Below are positions 39,658-47,979 of a stretch of DNA of 64,000 bases, in pieces; the stretch's first letter is position 1; each line of letters starts with the position of its first letter. This DNA comes from Izhakiella capsodis. GTDB taxonomy: Bacteria > Pseudomonadota > Gammaproteobacteria > Enterobacterales > Enterobacteriaceae. The notes beneath the pieces were generated by a model, which ran no database searches, was not told the origin of the DNA, and was given only the letters and a program-made list of their open reading frames with translations. The stretch spans positions 1 through 64,000 of the forward strand of contig NZ_FOVC01000005.1 in NCBI RefSeq assembly GCF_900115045.1. Direction: 5' to 3'. The position numbers were made by a program, and so were the translations under genes.

Positions 39658-41814
39658 ATGACGATCCCTCTGGCTTTTAACCTCAATTATCGTCTGGACC
39701 ACGTCGCGGTTGTTACTATTGATGTCCCCGGCGATAAAATGAATACCCTGAAGGCGCAGTTTGCCTCAGAGCTACAAGCGGTCATTCGCGAAGCGCGCAG
39801 TCATCGTCAGCTTGCGGGTATTATTTTGATCTCTGGCAAGCGTGATTCTTTTATTGCCGGTGCCGATATTAACATGATTGCTGGTTGCCAGACGGCGCAG
39901 CAAGCACAGGCGTTATCAGAACAGGGACAGCGTGTCATGCAGGAGCTGGCTGATTTGCCCTTTCCGGTGGTGGCGGCGATAAACGGAGCCTGTCTTGGCG
40001 GCGGGCTTGAACTGGCACTGGCCTGCGACAAACGTATATGCACGACACACGAAAAAACCCGCCTCGGCCTGCCGGAGGTTCAGCTGGGGCTATTACCCGG
40101 ATCAGGTGGTACCCAGCGTTTGCCGCAGCTTATTGGTCCGTCGCGAGCGCTGGATATGATCCTCACCGGTAGAGCGTTACGCCCACATCAGGCGTTGAGG
40201 ATAGGGCTGGTCGATGACGTGGTGGCTGAAAGTATTTTACTGGAGAGTGCCGTAAAAATGGTGCTGCAAGGTGTGCTCAAACGTCAGCCCTGGCCGCTCA
40301 GTGAGCGCCTGCTGAACACCCCGCTGGGCCGACAGTTTCTGTTCAGCCTTGCAGGTAAAAAAGCACAAGCGAAGGCACAGGGAAATTATCCGGCTATTGA
40401 ACGCATACTCACGGTGGTAAAAACTGGGCTGGAGCAAAAAAATCGCAGTGGGTATATCGCTGAAGCTCGCGCGTTCGGCGAACTGGTCATGACTCCGGAA
40501 TCAGGCTCACTGCGTCACATTTTTTTTGCCATCAGTGAAATGAAGCGCGAGCAGTCACACGATGAAAACACGAGGTCGTCCGACAAACTCGGTGTGCTTG
40601 GCGGCGGACTGATGGGTGGCGGTATTGCCAGCGTAGCGGCCACTAAAGCGGGGCTGCCGGTGCGAATCAAAGATATCAATACTAAAGGAATCAACCACGC
40701 GCTGAAATACAGTTGGGATTTGCTGGGCCGTAAAGTAAAACGGCGCCACATTACCCCGGCGCAGCGTAATCAGCAGATGGCACTGATCTCCGGTGGTACT
40801 GATTATCGGGGATTTGGCGGGCTTGATCTGGTCATTGAAGCGGTGTTTGAAGATCTGACGCTTAAGCAGCAGATGGTCAGTGATATTGAAAATAACTGTG
40901 ATGAGCAAACGATTTTCGCCTCAAATACGTCGTCATTATCGATAGGTGCCATCGCGGCGCACGCAATGCGTCCACAGCAGGTTATCGGACTGCACTTTTT
41001 CAGCCCGGTCGACAAGATGCCGCTGGTGGAGATAATCCCTCACGCTGAGACCGCGCAGCAGACCATCACCAGGAGTGTTGCGCTGGCTCGCAAAATGGGC
41101 AAAACCCCGATAGTCGTTGCTGACAGCGCCGGTTTTTACGTTAATCGAATTCTGGCGCCCTATATAAACGAAGCGCTGCAATGCGTACTCGAAGGCGAAG
41201 CTATTGACCGGGTAGATAAGGCGCTGGTGAAATTTGGTTTTCCGGTTGGCCCGTTTCAACTACTGGATGAGGTTGGCATTGATGTCGGCAGCAAAATTTT
41301 ACCCATCATGGCTGAGGCTTTCGGTGAGCGTTTTGCTGTACCCTCTGTCTTTGAACGGGTTCTGGCTGATGGTCGTAAAGGAAAAAAGAGCAAGCGCGGA
41401 TTTTATCTTTATCCGGCTGGTGGCGGGAGAAAGAGAAAAATTGATAAACAGATCTATAAGCTGCTGCAGGTAACCCCCGGCGCGCGCCAGACACCGCAGC
41501 AGATAGCTGAACGTTGTCTGATGATGATGCTCAATGAAGCCGCCCGTGCGCTGGACGAAGGCGTAATTAAAAGCCCCCGGGATGGTGATATTGGCGCTAT
41601 TTTGGGTATCGGTTTTCCACCCTTTCTCGGTGGGCCTTTCCGTTACATGGAGCAGTATGGAATTGCACGCATTGTCAATATTCTAACCTCGTTATCGCAA
41701 CAGCACGGTGCGCGATTCACTCCCTGTCAACGTCTACAGGGGATGTATAGTGATGACGAAAAATTTTACAAAATTGACTCGCAAGATAATACCCATTCAT
41801 CTTCAGCGGGTTAG
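39658..41814 (+). CDS. fadJ: FadJ multifunctional enoyl-CoA hydratase/3-hydroxyacyl-CoA dehydrogenase
   Basis: A 718-residue protein. The crotonase domain is at residues 1-190, with GADINMIAGC and the oxyanion-forming NGACLGGGLELALACD. The NAD-binding dehydrogenase domain starts near residue 305 (LGVLGGGLMGGGIASVAA), with HFFSPVDKMPLVEI and the C-terminal KFGFPVGPFQLLDEVG. It carries out hydration, oxidation and epimerisation steps of beta-oxidation, with FadI. The following 172 bases contain no gene. Confidence 0.96.
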   Translation: MTIPLAFNLNYRLDHVAVVTIDVPGDKMNTLKAQFASELQAVIREARSHRQLAGIILISGKRDSFIAGADINMIAGCQTAQQAQALSEQGQRVMQELADLPFPVVAAINGACLGGGLELALACDKRICTTHEKTRLGLPEVQLGLLPGSGGTQRLPQLIGPSRALDMILTGRALRPHQALRIGLVDDVVAESILLESAVKMVLQGVLKRQPWPLSERLLNTPLGRQFLFSLAGKKAQAKAQGNYPAIERILTVVKTGLEQKNRSGYIAEARAFGELVMTPESGSLRHIFFAISEMKREQSHDENTRSSDKLGVLGGGLMGGGIASVAATKAGLPVRIKDINTKGINHALKYSWDLLGRKVKRRHITPAQRNQQMALISGGTDYRGFGGLDLVIEAVFEDLTLKQQMVSDIENNCDEQTIFASNTSSLSIGAIAAHAMRPQQVIGLHFFSPVDKMPLVEIIPHAETAQQTITRSVALARKMGKTPIVVADSAGFYVNRILAPYINEALQCVLEGEAIDRVDKALVKFGFPVGPFQLLDEVGIDVGSKILPIMAEAFGERFAVPSVFERVLADGRKGKKSKRGFYLYPAGGGRKRKIDKQIYKLLQVTPGARQTPQQIAERCLMMMLNEAARALDEGVIKSPRDGDIGAILGIGFPPFLGGPFRYMEQYGIARIVNILTSLSQQHGARFTPCQRLQGMYSDDEKFYKIDSQDNTHSSSAG

Positions 41815-41986
41815 CAAGCTGTCCCCTGCTGATGTTCTCTCTCAGGCGGGGTATAAGCGTTTAATAAATGAGCGACTTGTTGACTATGGTGAAGGCGATA
41901 AGGTACAACACAACGTTCATTTGTAAAATGAAGGGCTGGCGATGAAACCTTTGACCAGCGTTTTTGTTTAACAACAGCGGTGCAAT

Positions 41987-42469
41987 ATGCAAGTTTTTAT
42001 CATGCGTCATGGTGATGCGGCGTTAGATGCGGCGAGTGATTCCGTCAGGCCTCTCACGCATTGCGGCTGTGACGAATCTCGCCAGATGGCTATCTGGCTG
42101 AAAAATCAGAATGTGGACATCGAACGGGTTCTGGTTAGTCCTTATCTGCGAGCTGAACAAACTCAGCAGGCGGTGTGTGAAATCTTACCTCTACCGAAGG
42201 GAAAGGAGGCGCTACCTGAGCTGACGCCGGGTGGCGATCCGGCTCTGGTGGCGTGCTACCTGCAGTCGCTGGCAGCTGAGGGGGTAAAATCAGTAATGAT
42301 TATTTCTCATCTGCCTTTAGTGGGCTATCTGGTTTCAGAACTTTGCCCGCAGGAAGCGCCACCTATGTTTGCGACATCAGCGATTGCCTGCATCGATTAT
42401 GATGCTGACAGTGCGCAGGGCAAACTGCTGTGGCAGGTCAGTCCGGCCAAACTGGCAAAGGCCATTTAA
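41987..42469 (+). CDS. sixA: SixA phosphohistidine phosphatase
   Basis: A 160-residue protein of the RHG histidine-phosphatase family: MQVFIMRHGDA holds the catalytic His8, and the second His is in VMIISHLPLVGYL. SixA dephosphorylates phosphorelay histidines such as the ArcB HPt domain and NPr. It stands in its usual place between fadJ and smrB, converging with the latter. Confidence 0.95.
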   Translation: MQVFIMRHGDAALDAASDSVRPLTHCGCDESRQMAIWLKNQNVDIERVLVSPYLRAEQTQQAVCEILPLPKGKEALPELTPGGDPALVACYLQSLAAEGVKSVMIISHLPLVGYLVSELCPQEAPPMFATSAIACIDYDADSAQGKLLWQVSPAKLAKAI

Positions 42470-42517
42470 ACCCTCTCTCTGCGTCGGCGATAACACGCTG
42501 GCGTTTTGCTTGATAAT

Positions 42518-43069
42518 TCACAGCAGTGAAGGGGGGTGCCACTCTTCAAGCTCGATAAGTACCAGGAGTGCGGCATCGCCGCCGAATATCTTGGGTGCCT
42601 GATGAAAGGCGCGCACATCAGGATGCTGTGCCAGCCAGAGCGGTGTTTGCTGCTTAAGAATATGCTTGCCGTGACCGTGCATAATACTTGCGCAGAACAA
42701 ATGTTCACGCCGACAGGCCGCAATCAGCGCCCCCAGTTCCTGTTTAGCCTGCCGCTGAGTCAGCCCGTGTAAATCAAGAAATATCTCCGGCGAGTAGTCG
42801 CCGCGACGCAGTTTTTTCAACTCATAGGCATCAACGTCAGTGCGAACGTAGCGTACCGGTCCCTCCGATGCCAGCAGAGGCTGAAATTCATCGGAAAAGT
42901 AGTGACTGGCATCAATCTGCTCTGATAACAAGCGCTTTGTCGAAAGCACTTTGCTTATTTTAGGTACCGGCTGGTGCTGAACAATGTCCTGTTTCAGCCT
43001 GGTCGTGCCACGCACAAGCTCGTTAAACAAAGCCCGATCTTCGGCGCTCAGAGGATGTTTTTTGCTCAT
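42518..43069 (-). CDS. smrB: SmrB ribosome-rescue endonuclease
   Basis: A 183-residue protein with an N-terminal helical extension and a C-terminal Smr domain. The motifs are LDLHGLTQRQAKQEL and IMHGHGKHILK, which form the cleavage site. SmrB recognises collided disomes and cuts the mRNA. It is divergent from prmB across 190 bases with no further gene. Confidence 0.95.
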   Translation of the reverse strand: MSKKHPLSAEDRALFNELVRGTTRLKQDIVQHQPVPKISKVLSTKRLLSEQIDASHYFSDEFQPLLASEGPVRYVRTDVDAYELKKLRRGDYSPEIFLDLHGLTQRQAKQELGALIAACRREHLFCASIMHGHGKHILKQQTPLWLAQHPDVRAFHQAPKIFGGDAALLVLIELEEWHPPSLL

Positions 43070-43259
43070 TGTTGTCTGTATTTTGCCTTTAATGCTTGTC
43101 GTTCGCTATGGCCGACTGGGGGTGACAAACATAATTCTACCGGTAAAAAGCGCATTCCGGTTCAACAAATATCAGCTTTTTAATTCAGATGCGGTGAAAT
43201 AGCGATTTCTTCATGGCAAACTAATGTAAAGCTTGATTGACCGGCCTGTGGAGGGCTAT

Positions 43260-44192
43260 GTGGACAAAATTTTTGTCGAAGAAGCAGTAAGCGAACTGCA
43301 TACCATTCAGGATATGTTGCGCTGGGCCGTCAGCCGTTTTTCCGCAGCTGGTCTCTGGTACGGTCACGGTACGGATAATCCCTGGGATGAAGCAGTACAG
43401 CTGGTGTTACCGACGCTTCATTTGCCCGTCGATATTCCGGAGGACATGTATGGCTCGCGTCTCACCTTCAGTGAGCGTCAGCAGATCGTTGAGCGTATCA
43501 TCCGCCGGGTAAAAGAGTATATACCGGTTGCCTATTTGACTAATAAGGCCTGGTTTTGTGGCCATGAGTTTTACGTTGATGAACGGGTTCTGGTGCCTCG
43601 TTCGCCGATTGGCGAGTTGATCGGGCAGAATTTTGCCAGCCTGATCCCCAATTTTCCTGCACATATTCTTGATATGTGTACCGGCAGTGGCTGTATCGCC
43701 ATAGCCTGCGCCTACGCCTTTCCCCAGGCGCAGGTGGATGCTGTCGACCTTTCATCCGACGCATTGGCGGTTGCTGAGCTGAATATTCATCAACACGGAT
43801 TACAGCATCAGGTGACGCCAATATGTTCCGATTTGTTTCGCTCGCTGACGCCAGTTCCCTACGATTTAATCGTCAGCAACCCGCCTTACGTGGATGCTGA
43901 GGATATGGATGATCTACCCGATGAGTACCGCCATGAGCCAGAAATAGGGCTGGCAGCCGGACACGATGGGCTGGATTTAGTGAAGCGTATCCTGGCGAAT
44001 GCACCAGATTATCTCAGTGCACAGGGTGTGCTGATTTGCGAAGTAGGTAACAGCATGGTGCATTTGATTGATAACTATCCCGATATTCCCTTCCGCTGGC
44101 TGGAATTTGAAAAGGGTGGTGACGGCGTGTTCATGCTTACGCGCGATCAAATCGTTGCGGCGCAGCATCATTTTGCTGCATTTAGAGCGTAA
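43260..44192 (+). CDS. prmB: PrmB 50S ribosomal protein L3 N5-glutamine methyltransferase
   Basis: The start is GTG 43260, close behind GGAGGG; this gives 310 residues, the E. coli length, beginning VDKIFVEEAVSELHTIQDML. The upstream nine codons of the open frame are not needed. The SAM-binding motif is LDMCTGSGCIAIA, and the catalytic NPPY lies in DLIVSNPPYVDAEDM. It methylates a glutamine of L3 during 50S assembly. It precedes aroC by 20 bases. Confidence 0.95.
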   Translation: MDKIFVEEAVSELHTIQDMLRWAVSRFSAAGLWYGHGTDNPWDEAVQLVLPTLHLPVDIPEDMYGSRLTFSERQQIVERIIRRVKEYIPVAYLTNKAWFCGHEFYVDERVLVPRSPIGELIGQNFASLIPNFPAHILDMCTGSGCIAIACAYAFPQAQVDAVDLSSDALAVAELNIHQHGLQHQVTPICSDLFRSLTPVPYDLIVSNPPYVDAEDMDDLPDEYRHEPEIGLAAGHDGLDLVKRILANAPDYLSAQGVLICEVGNSMVHLIDNYPDIPFRWLEFEKGGDGVFMLTRDQIVAAQHHFAAFRA

Positions 44193-44212
44193 TCAAAATA
44201 ATTGAGGCTTGA

Positions 44213-45298
44213 ATGGCTGGTAATACATTAGGGCAACTGTTTCGTGTCACCACTTTTGGTGAGTCGCATGGCTTAGCGCTCGGTGCCATTGTGGACGGTG
44301 TTCCGCCTGGTATCCCTTTGAGCGAAGATGATCTGCAACGAGATTTGGACCGGCGTCGTCCGGGCACTTCACGTTATACCACGCAGCGGCGGGAAGACGA
44401 TCGGGTCAAAATTCTTTCCGGCGTTTTTGACGGTGTGACCACGGGAACCAGCATTGGTCTGCTGATTGAAAACACCGATCAGCGTTCGCAAGATTACAGT
44501 GCGATTAAGGATGTGTTTCGTCCCGGGCACGCTGATTATACGTATGAACAGAAATACGGTCTGCGCGATTATCGCGGGGGCGGGCGTTCGTCGGCGCGTG
44601 AAACAGCGATGCGTGTTGCGGCGGGGGCCATCGCCAAGAAATATCTGGCAATGCGTTTTGGTGTTCAGGTACGCGGCTATCTGGCGCAGATCGGTGACGT
44701 CGCCTGTGAGCTGAAAGACTGGCAGTTGGTTGAGCGGAATCCATTTTTCTGCCCCGACCCAGATAAACTTGAGGCGCTGGATCAGCTGATGCGCGCACTA
44801 AAAAAAGACGGTGATTCGATCGGCGCAAAGGTCACGGTGATGGCGGAGAACGTGCCGCCGGGCTTGGGTGAACCGGTGTTTGATCGCCTCGATGCCGATC
44901 TGGCTCATGCGTTGATGAGTATTAATGCCGTGAAGGGCGTTGAGATTGGCGATGGTTTTGCCGTTATCGGCCAGCGTGGCAGCCAGCATCGTGATGAGAT
45001 CCGCGTCAACGGTTTTCAGAGTAATCATGCTGGCGGCATTCTTGGTGGTATTAGCAGCGGGCAGCCGGTTATCGCCCATCTGGCAATGAAGCCGACCTCC
45101 AGCATTACCGTGCCGGGTAAAACGATTAGCCGCACCGGTGATGAGGTCGAGATGATTACCAAAGGCCGTCACGATCCCTGCGTAGGCATTCGTGCCGTGC
45201 CGATCGCCGAAGCGATGATGGCGATCGTGTTGATGGATCATCTGCTGCGTCACCGGGGGCAGAATGCCGACGTCAATTCGTCGGTGCCGCGTTGGTAA
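44213..45298 (+). CDS. aroC: Chorismate synthase
   Basis: A 361-residue enzyme, the same length as in E. coli. Signature segments: GESHGLALGAIVDGVPPG (residues 16-33), RPGHADYTYEQKYGLRDYRGGGRSSARETA, and GGISSGQPV near residue 275. It removes phosphate from EPSP in the last common step of the shikimate pathway, using reduced FMN. It is part of the prmB-aroC-mepA run. Confidence 0.97.
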   Translation: MAGNTLGQLFRVTTFGESHGLALGAIVDGVPPGIPLSEDDLQRDLDRRRPGTSRYTTQRREDDRVKILSGVFDGVTTGTSIGLLIENTDQRSQDYSAIKDVFRPGHADYTYEQKYGLRDYRGGGRSSARETAMRVAAGAIAKKYLAMRFGVQVRGYLAQIGDVACELKDWQLVERNPFFCPDPDKLEALDQLMRALKKDGDSIGAKVTVMAENVPPGLGEPVFDRLDADLAHALMSINAVKGVEIGDGFAVIGQRGSQHRDEIRVNGFQSNHAGGILGGISSGQPVIAHLAMKPTSSITVPGKTISRTGDEVEMITKGRHDPCVGIRAVPIAEAMMAIVLMDHLLRHRGQNADVNSSVPRW

Positions 45299-45302
45299 TC
45301 GG

Positions 45303-46124
45303 ATGAAAAAAGCGCTGTTGGTTCTCTCGGCAATGATTTTCAGCACTCCGCTGCTGGCGGCGGCGCCCTGGCAAAATATTCGTCAGCCAGTCAGCGGGCC
45401 AGCTCAGTCGATCGGGGCATTTGCTAATGGTTGTATCATTGGCGCTCAACCGCTGCCCCTCCAGTCCGACAGTTATCAGGTTATGCGTCAGGATCAGCGA
45501 CGTTATTTTGGTCATCCCACGCTGATCAGGTTTATTCAGCGGCTGAGCAATCAGGTGAAACGATCACGGCTGGGCGAGGTGTTGATCGGTGATATGGGCA
45601 TGGCGGCAGGAGGGCGTTTCAGCAGCGGTCATGCCAGTCATCAGAGCGGGCTGGACGTTGATATCTGGCTACAGCTGCCAGAGTCCCGCTGGAGTGAAGC
45701 GATGTTATTAACGCCGCAGCCGCTCGATTTGATCAGTGCCGATGGTCGTGCGGTTAATCGTAACTGGCAGCCGCAGATAGGCCGTCTGGTAAAGCTCGCG
45801 GCAGAAGATAGTGAGGTGACGCGTATCTTTGTGGCACCCGCAATCAAAAAGCAGCTGTGCGCCGAAGCAGGCGCAAATCGCGATTGGCTGCATAAGGTTC
45901 GTCCGTGGTTTGGCCATCGCGCTCATATGCACGTTCGTTTACGTTGTCCGGCGGGCAGCCCCGAATGTCAGAAACAGCTGCCGCCGCCAGCGGGAGATGG
46001 CTGTGGTGCCGAGCTTGATAGCTGGTTTGCTCCCGCGAAAGCCGCGACGGCTAAGCCGGTTAAACGCCAGCCGCCGCTGTTACCACCCTCATGTCAGGCC
46101 CTGCTGGATAAACATCTTTTGTAA
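45303..46124 (+). CDS. mepA: MepA murein endopeptidase
   Basis: The start is ATG 45303, five bases after the aroC stop; a longer frame overlaps aroC. The 273-residue precursor has a signal peptide (MKKALLVLSAMIFSTPLLAAA). LAS-type zinc ligands are visible: H and D in GHASHQSGLDVDIW, and HMH in HRAHMHVRL. It cuts DD- and LD-crosslinks in the periplasm. The C-terminal part is Pro- and Cys-containing, as in the family. Confidence 0.95.
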   Translation: MKKALLVLSAMIFSTPLLAAAPWQNIRQPVSGPAQSIGAFANGCIIGAQPLPLQSDSYQVMRQDQRRYFGHPTLIRFIQRLSNQVKRSRLGEVLIGDMGMAAGGRFSSGHASHQSGLDVDIWLQLPESRWSEAMLLTPQPLDLISADGRAVNRNWQPQIGRLVKLAAEDSEVTRIFVAPAIKKQLCAEAGANRDWLHKVRPWFGHRAHMHVRLRCPAGSPECQKQLPPPAGDGCGAELDSWFAPAKAATAKPVKRQPPLLPPSCQALLDKHLL

Positions 46125-46139
46125 GGATAAATAGCGCAA

Positions 46140-46943
46140 ATGGAATGGTTCATTGTCGGGCCTGCCGTACTGGCAGGGTTGTTTGCCGTCGCGATAGTGG
46201 CCGGGTTTATTGACTCGATCGCTGGCGGCGGCGGGCTGATAACCATTCCTGCGTTGCTGAGTGCGGGTTTGTCGCCCGCTCAATCGCTGGCGACTAACAA
46301 GTTACAGGCAGTAGGCGGCTCTTTTTCCGCCAGCCTCTATTTTGTGCGTAGCGGCGTTGTTAACCTTGCGACGCAAAAACGCAATATTTTACTCACGCTG
46401 ATAGGTTCGGTTTCTGGTGCTTTGCTGGTGCAGCGCGTCGATTCAGCGATATTGCGTCAGATCTTGCCGTTATTGGTCATGGGTATTGGTTTTTACTTCC
46501 TGCTGATGCCGCGCATTGGCAGCGAAGATCGTCAACACCGACTTTCCGGATTGCCTTTCGCGCTGGTTGCCGGAGGCTGCGTCGGCTTTTATGACGGTTT
46601 TTTCGGCCCGGGCGCCGGTTCATTCTACGCCCTGGCTTTTGTTACGCTGGCAGGCTTTAACCTGGCAAAAGCTACCGCCCATGCGAAGGTGCTTAATTTT
46701 ACCTCCAACGTTGGTGGGCTGCTGCTGTTTATGTTGGGCGGCAAGGTGGTGTGGGGCGTAGGCCTGGTAATGCTGATTGGTCAGGCGATTGGCGCGCGAC
46801 TGGGTGCCAGCATGGTGTTGAGTAAGGGCCAGTCGCTGATCAGACCCCTGGTCGTTGTCGTCTCCGCGCTGATGAGTGCCAAGCTGCTTTATGACAGCCA
46901 CGGCGGTGTGGTGGCGATTTTTTTACATCGCCTGTTCAATTAA
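46140..46943 (+). CDS. yfcA: YfcA membrane permease (TSUP/TauE-SafE family)
   Basis: A 267-residue inner-membrane protein with about eight spans. The family signatures are FIDSIAGGGGLITIPALLSAG with LATNKLQAVGGSFSA (first half) and GFYDGFFGPGAGSF with AHAKVLNFTSN (second half, the repeat). Its substrate is unknown; sulfur compounds or small organic acids are family precedents. It lies 15 bases after mepA. Confidence 0.93.
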   Translation: MEWFIVGPAVLAGLFAVAIVAGFIDSIAGGGGLITIPALLSAGLSPAQSLATNKLQAVGGSFSASLYFVRSGVVNLATQKRNILLTLIGSVSGALLVQRVDSAILRQILPLLVMGIGFYFLLMPRIGSEDRQHRLSGLPFALVAGGCVGFYDGFFGPGAGSFYALAFVTLAGFNLAKATAHAKVLNFTSNVGGLLLFMLGGKVVWGVGLVMLIGQAIGARLGASMVLSKGQSLIRPLVVVVSALMSAKLLYDSHGGVVAIFLHRLFN

Positions 46944-47010
46944 AAGAACGTTTATTATGCCCGACATGATGCGCCAGACTTCGGCGATGGGTGATTTTGA
47001 GATTACACAG

Positions 47011-47559
47011 ATGCAAACCAACCATCATTACCAACAGTTGATTACGATTTTTGACAGCTGCTTTCAGGAAGATTATCAAACCCGCCTCATTAAGGGCGAC
47101 GATGAGCCGATTTATTTACCTTCGGATGAAACCTCTGCCTGGCATCGGGTGGTTTTCGCCCACGGTTTTTATGCCAGCGCACTGCATGAAATCTCTCACT
47201 GGTGTATCGCCGGGGAGGCGCGTCGCAAGCAGGTAGATTTTGGCTACTGGTACTGTCCGGACGGGCGTAATGCCGAAACGCAGCGCGCGTTTGAAGTGGT
47301 TGAGATCAAACCGCAGGCGCTGGAATGGTTATTTTGCGTTGCTGCTGGTTTTCCTTTTAACGTCAGCTGTGACAACCTCGACGGTGAATGTGAACCAGAC
47401 CGTATTGCCTTTCAGCGCAAGGTTCATCAGCAAGTAGTGAATTATCTGGAAAAAGGGATACCGGCGCGTCCGGCGCGCTTTATTGCTGCGCTTCATGCAT
47501 ATTACAATACCCCCCCGCTGACGGCGGCGCAGTTTCCCTGGCCGGAAGATTTGTGTTGA
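47011..47559 (+). CDS. epmC: EpmC elongation factor P hydroxylase
   Basis: I prefer ATG 47011 because the family N-terminus (THHYEQL-type, here NHHYQQLITIFDSCF) begins there and the length becomes 182, equal to E. coli; ATG 46957 is an alternative. Core motifs are FAHGFYASALHEISHWCIAGEARR with the likely metal-binding HEISHW, and DFGYWYCPDGR. It hydroxylates the lysyl-lysine of EF-P. Gene order with yfcL and mnmC is conserved. Confidence 0.93.
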   Translation: MQTNHHYQQLITIFDSCFQEDYQTRLIKGDDEPIYLPSDETSAWHRVVFAHGFYASALHEISHWCIAGEARRKQVDFGYWYCPDGRNAETQRAFEVVEIKPQALEWLFCVAAGFPFNVSCDNLDGECEPDRIAFQRKVHQQVVNYLEKGIPARPARFIAALHAYYNTPPLTAAQFPWPEDLC

Positions 47560-47592
47560 GCCGGGCGTGAAGAACTGAATTAAGGACAGGTC

Positions 47593-47874
47593 ATGATTGA
47601 TGAATTTGAGGCGCGTATTCTGGCTCTGATTGATGATATGGTTGAGCATGCCAGCGAAGATGAACTTTTTGCCAGCGGTTATCTGCGAGGTCATTTGACC
47701 CTGGCGGTCTCAGAGCTTGAACACTCAGGCGATCACACCCCGGAAGCGCTAGAGATTCAGGTGAAAGATAGCCTGCAAAAAGCAATCCATGCCGGTGAGC
47801 TTTCACCACGCGATCAGGCATTAGTTATCGGAATGTGGGACAATTTATTTGCCCAGGCGTGTCAGATCGCCTGA
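47593..47874 (+). CDS. yfcL: YfcL family protein
   Basis: A 93-residue acidic helical protein (IDEFEARILALIDDMVEHASEDELFASGYLRGHLTLAVSELE), nearly collinear with E. coli YfcL (92). It follows epmC by 33 bases and converges with mnmC. The function is unknown. Confidence 0.92.
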   Translation: MIDEFEARILALIDDMVEHASEDELFASGYLRGHLTLAVSELEHSGDHTPEALEIQVKDSLQKAIHAGELSPRDQALVIGMWDNLFAQACQIA

Positions 47875-47979
47875 TGATCACATTTCTGTCTGGGGGAGGC
47901 TCTGCGGCGGCAGTGTTTTCGGCATCGCAGCGTTTTACTCTGAGCGGATTTTGATCCCCTGCAGTGCAGAGCCTCACTG

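Noticed and set aside
41708..41926. Frame overlapping the fadJ end
   Set aside because: Two thirds lie inside fadJ; no pattern of its own.
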